A stretch of 6,835 bases of DNA from Methanobacteriota archaeon (GTDB lineage: Archaea; Halobacteriota; Methanosarcinia; Methanosarcinales; Methanoperedenaceae). Position numbers and translations under genes: made by a program. This document shows positions 4,922-6,835 of the stretch, piece after piece (within the stretch, counting starts at the first letter, position 1; each line of letters starts with the position of its first letter). Below the pieces are notes generated by a model. That model made no database searches, was not told where the DNA came from, and saw nothing but the letters and a program-made list of their open reading frames with translations. Where the stretch lies: contig JAHIFK010000207.1 of assembly GCA_018900975.1 (NCBI GenBank), forward strand, positions 1-6,835, in the 5' to 3' direction.

Positions 4922-5417
4922 ATGGAAAAATATTCAAAAATAAGAAAAAAGATCCAGTTAACATCGTTCGCTGTGAGTTCGATCATCTTTGCTGTTGCGT
5001 TGTACGGCATAATCACGCACAATGTTCCTCATAGTCCTTCTGGGAAAAAACCCGTTCCTTATCTCCCAGGATAAACTCGCGTCAGTCGGAGGATTCATTG
5101 TATTTATCTGCATAGTGACGACCTTGCTGATCTCTATACCGCTTGGTATAATATTCATGCCGCGGACCTGGTGCGGTTTCTGTCCAGTGGGATATGCGCA
5201 GTCGCTTCTGTCAAAGAACAAGATCCTTCACGTCTCAATAGAAGAATGCAAAAACTGCAAGAAATGCCACAGTTCGTGCCATCTTGGTATCGCAAGCTCC
5301 TCAACAGGAAAAAGCATGACTATCGAACATCCTGACTGCTTTGCCTGCATGAAATGTACGGACGCGTGCAAGATCGGGGCTAACAGGCCTGTTATTTCGA
5401 TAAAGAATGCAGGCTGA
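4922..5417 (+). CDS. Membrane-anchored ferredoxin-type Fe-S protein (NapH-like), split by a probable frameshift
   Basis: Two overlapping frames make one protein. The first runs from ATG 4922 (GAGG 5 nt upstream) to TAA 5074; the second is open from 5022 to TGA 5417. Dropping one A from the A6 run at 5045-5050 joins them into 164 residues: a basic N-terminus (KYSKIRKK), membrane helix at about 13-31, second helix at about 55-79, WCGFCPVG (83-90) as in NapH-type Fer4_5 proteins, then two full 4Fe-4S sets, C109/C112/C115/C119 and C139/C142/C145/C149. It would carry electrons at the membrane, with the clusters probably cytoplasmic; the partner is unknown. It is shorter than NapH (about 280 residues, four helices). 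ATG 5022 has no ribosome binding site, so a separate second gene is less likely. The cause may be a sequence error, a real mutation, or slippage at the A run. The coordinates span the joined gene. Confidence 0.75.
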
Positions 5418-5449
5418 AATGGCAGAGCATTTATACCAATACATATACC

Positions 5450-5457
5450 TATAAATT
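5450..5457 (+). promoter_or_regulatory. Candidate TATA box region for thpR
   Basis: TATAAATT, preceded by ATACC, lies 37 nt before ATG 5487; a start about 25 nt on would leave a leader of only about 10 nt. A second element, TTTATACC at 5430-5437, would give a leader of about 30 nt that includes the GAGG site, and may be the real one. Confidence 0.4.
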
Positions 5458-5486
5458 GAACAAAAAAGATAATTTATGAGGACAAC

Positions 5487-6029
5487 ATGATCCGGGCATT
5501 TATTGCAGTGGAATTACCTGAGAAATTCATTCCTGAAATCAAACGTTTAGGCTCCGAGATGAAAATGCCGGGTGTCAGGCTTGTCGAACCTGGACTTGTC
5601 CACATAACTCTTAAATTTCTCGGAGATATCCATGAAAACAAAGTTGAACCTATCGCGTCTGCACTGTCGCAGATCAGGTGCAAACCCTTCGAAGCAGGGA
5701 TAAAAGGAATAGGTGTGTTCCCCAAGCCCTCTTATGTGAGGGTCGTCTGGCTTGGGGCGCAAGGCGATTTTGATACTCTGCACCTCAATGTCGAAAAGGC
5801 GCTTTCCGAGTTCAGGTTCAAAAAGGAAGACGATTTTACCCCACACGCTACAATTGCGCGTGTCAAACAGCCTGTAAACAGCACAGAACTTACGGAAAAA
5901 ATAAAAAATATAGGGAATGTGGACCTCGGAACCTTCAGTGTGTCCTCCATAAGCCTGAAGAAGAGCACACTTACGCCCAGCGGTCCAATATATGAGACCC
6001 TTAAAGAAATAAAATTATCAGGAACCTAA
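5487..6029 (+). CDS. thpR: RNA 2',3'-cyclic phosphodiesterase (2'-5' RNA ligase family, ThpR)
   Basis: A 2H-phosphoesterase that opens 2',3'-cyclic phosphate RNA ends to 2'-phosphate; some members join tRNA halves with a 2'-5' bond in vitro. The 180-residue product has family length and starts with the typical MIRAFIAVELP. The two catalytic HxT motifs are HITL at 39-42 and HATI at 120-123, placed symmetrically in the two lobes, and the C-terminus SISLKKSTLTPSGPIYE (154-170) is the usual closing strand of the family. Start ATG 5487 has GAGG 5 nt upstream. It follows the Fe-S gene by 69 nt and has its own candidate TATA boxes. Its TAA overlaps the thermosome stop on the other strand. The physiological RNA target in archaea is not settled. 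Confidence 0.94.
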   Translation: MIRAFIAVELPEKFIPEIKRLGSEMKMPGVRLVEPGLVHITLKFLGDIHENKVEPIASALSQIRCKPFEAGIKGIGVFPKPSYVRVVWLGAQGDFDTLHLNVEKALSEFRFKKEDDFTPHATIARVKQPVNSTELTEKIKNIGNVDLGTFSVSSISLKKSTLTPSGPIYETLKEIKLSGT

Positions 6030-6835
6030 TCAAGGTCTGACATATTTGGCTTTTTCTTTGGGTTTGCATCCTTTGCAGATGATATTACGTCATCTATGCG
6101 AAGTATCATTGTTGCTGCTTCGGTTGCGGATGCAATTGCCTGGGTCTTCACACGGAGGGGTTCAATAACGCCCTTTTCCAGCATATTAACGGGTTTGCCT
6201 TCATACACATCAAGACCAACGTATTTGTTCCCCTGCTCATGCTGTGTTCGAAGCGCCGCAATCATATCAATGGCATCAAGTCCTGCATTCTCAGCAAGTG
6301 TCTTGGGGATTATCTCCATTGCAGAAGCGAATCTGGTCACTGCGAGTTGTTCCCTTCCTGACATGGTGGAAGCATACTCACGAAGTCTCAGTGACAGTTC
6401 CATCTCTGGCGATCCCCCGCCTGCTACAAGCTTTCCATCCTCTATTGTCACACCTACCACGCGAAGAGCATCATGCATTGCCCTGTTCAGGCTTGTCACA
6501 ACATGCTCGGTCCCGCCGCGCAGTAATATAGAATAAGTGTCAGGGTTCTTGCATCCGGTAATGAATATCATCTCGCCATTACCGACCATTTTCTCTTCCA
6601 CAAGCCCGGCTTGCCCAAGGGTATCAGGGGACATCTCATCAAGGCTCGTGATAATCTTTCCGCCTGTGGCTCTTGATAACTTCAGCAGGTCGTTCTTCTT
6701 AACCCTGTGAGTAACGAAAATACCGGCTTTTGCGAGGAAATAGCGCGCGGTGTCATCCACACCTTTCTGGCAGAATACAGCGTTAGCACCGCTTTTTATT
6801 ACCTTCTCAGAAGCTTCACGGATCAGTTTTTCTTC
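6026..6835 (-). CDS. Thermosome (group II chaperonin) subunit, C-terminal part, truncated by the window edge
   Basis: ATP-driven chaperonin subunit that assembles into double rings to fold proteins in the cytoplasm. The visible 269 residues are open to the last base of the window; the true start lies outside. The GTG at 6760 is internal, since the preceding codons read KSGANAVFCQKGVDDTARYF, the usual apical-domain text. Further marks are LRGGTEHVVTSLNRAMHDAL (about 105-124), VAGGGSPEMELSLRLREYA (about 137-155, equatorial domain), GLDVYEGKPVNMLEKGVIEP (about 207-226) and SATEAATMILRIDDVI (about 236-251). Full-length subunits are about 550 residues, so roughly half is missing. The tail (SSAKDANPKKKPNMSDLD) is charged and lacks the Gly-Gly-Met repeats of many archaeal subunits. 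Thermosome genes often occur in several copies, so the paralogue cannot be named. Confidence 0.95.
   Translation of the reverse strand, partial: EEKLIREASEKVIKSGANAVFCQKGVDDTARYFLAKAGIFVTHRVKKNDLLKLSRATGGKIITSLDEMSPDTLGQAGLVEEKMVGNGEMIFITGCKNPDTYSILLRGGTEHVVTSLNRAMHDALRVVGVTIEDGKLVAGGGSPEMELSLRLREYASTMSGREQLAVTRFASAMEIIPKTLAENAGLDAIDMIAALRTQHEQGNKYVGLDVYEGKPVNMLEKGVIEPLRVKTQAIASATEAATMILRIDDVISSAKDANPKKKPNMSDLD

Noticed and set aside
5045..5051. A AAA AAC as a classic -1 programmed frameshift heptamer in the Fe-S gene
   Set aside because: The heptamer is in register with the second frame, and a -1 slip there would lead into the first frame and an early stop. The join needs +1 (or -2), so a canonical -1 site does not explain it.
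6096..6536. Plus-strand ORF of 146 codons inside the thermosome gene
   Set aside because: It is antisense to a highly conserved chaperonin sequence; the Ser/Arg-rich translation is typical of a shadow frame.

Overview
The window looks like chromosomal DNA from a euryarchaeon, most plausibly a methanogen-related lineage such as Methanosarcinales/Methanoperedens. This rests on an Alba chromatin protein, a thermosome-type chaperonin, an archaeal RibL FAD synthase, TATA-box promoters, and GGAGG/GGTGA-type ribosome binding sites. The genus cannot be fixed from the sequence alone. Gene density is high, and no mobile element, CRISPR array, tRNA or rRNA was seen.

Layout. Positions 1-658 (+) hold the end of an unrecognised Cys-rich protein and then ribL (FAD synthase). 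Positions 688-1827 (-) hold a PLP-dependent aspartate-type aminotransferase converging on ribL. Positions 1828-2015 are a divergent promoter region with TATA boxes on both strands and two overlapping perfect dyads. Positions 2016-2350 (+) hold two small unrecognised ORFs, the second a 48-residue Cys-rich protein too short for ordinary gene calling. Positions 2355-4779 (-) hold purH, alba and ribH in that order of transcription, each with its own candidate promoter. Positions 4780-4921 are a second divergent promoter region, with a dyad next to a TATA box and a leader hairpin. Positions 4922-5417 (+) encode a membrane-anchored ferredoxin-type Fe-S protein split by a probable one-base frameshift in an A6 run. 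Positions 5487-6029 (+) hold thpR. Positions 6026-6835 (-) hold the C-terminal half of a thermosome subunit that runs off the window.

Biology. Most of the content is housekeeping: flavin cofactor synthesis (ribH near the end of riboflavin synthesis, ribL making FAD from FMN), the last two steps of IMP synthesis (purH), amino-acid metabolism (aminotransferase), chromatin/RNA binding (alba), RNA end processing (thpR) and protein folding (thermosome). I see no clearly new multi-gene system. The points worth attention are: (1) purH appears to start at a CTG codon with a well-placed AGGTGAT ribosome binding site, 24 codons upstream of the first in-frame ATG; (2) the Fe-S gene is split at an A-run; (3) two small orphan ORFs sit behind an operator-like promoter; (4) thpR and the thermosome gene overlap tail to tail by 4 bases.
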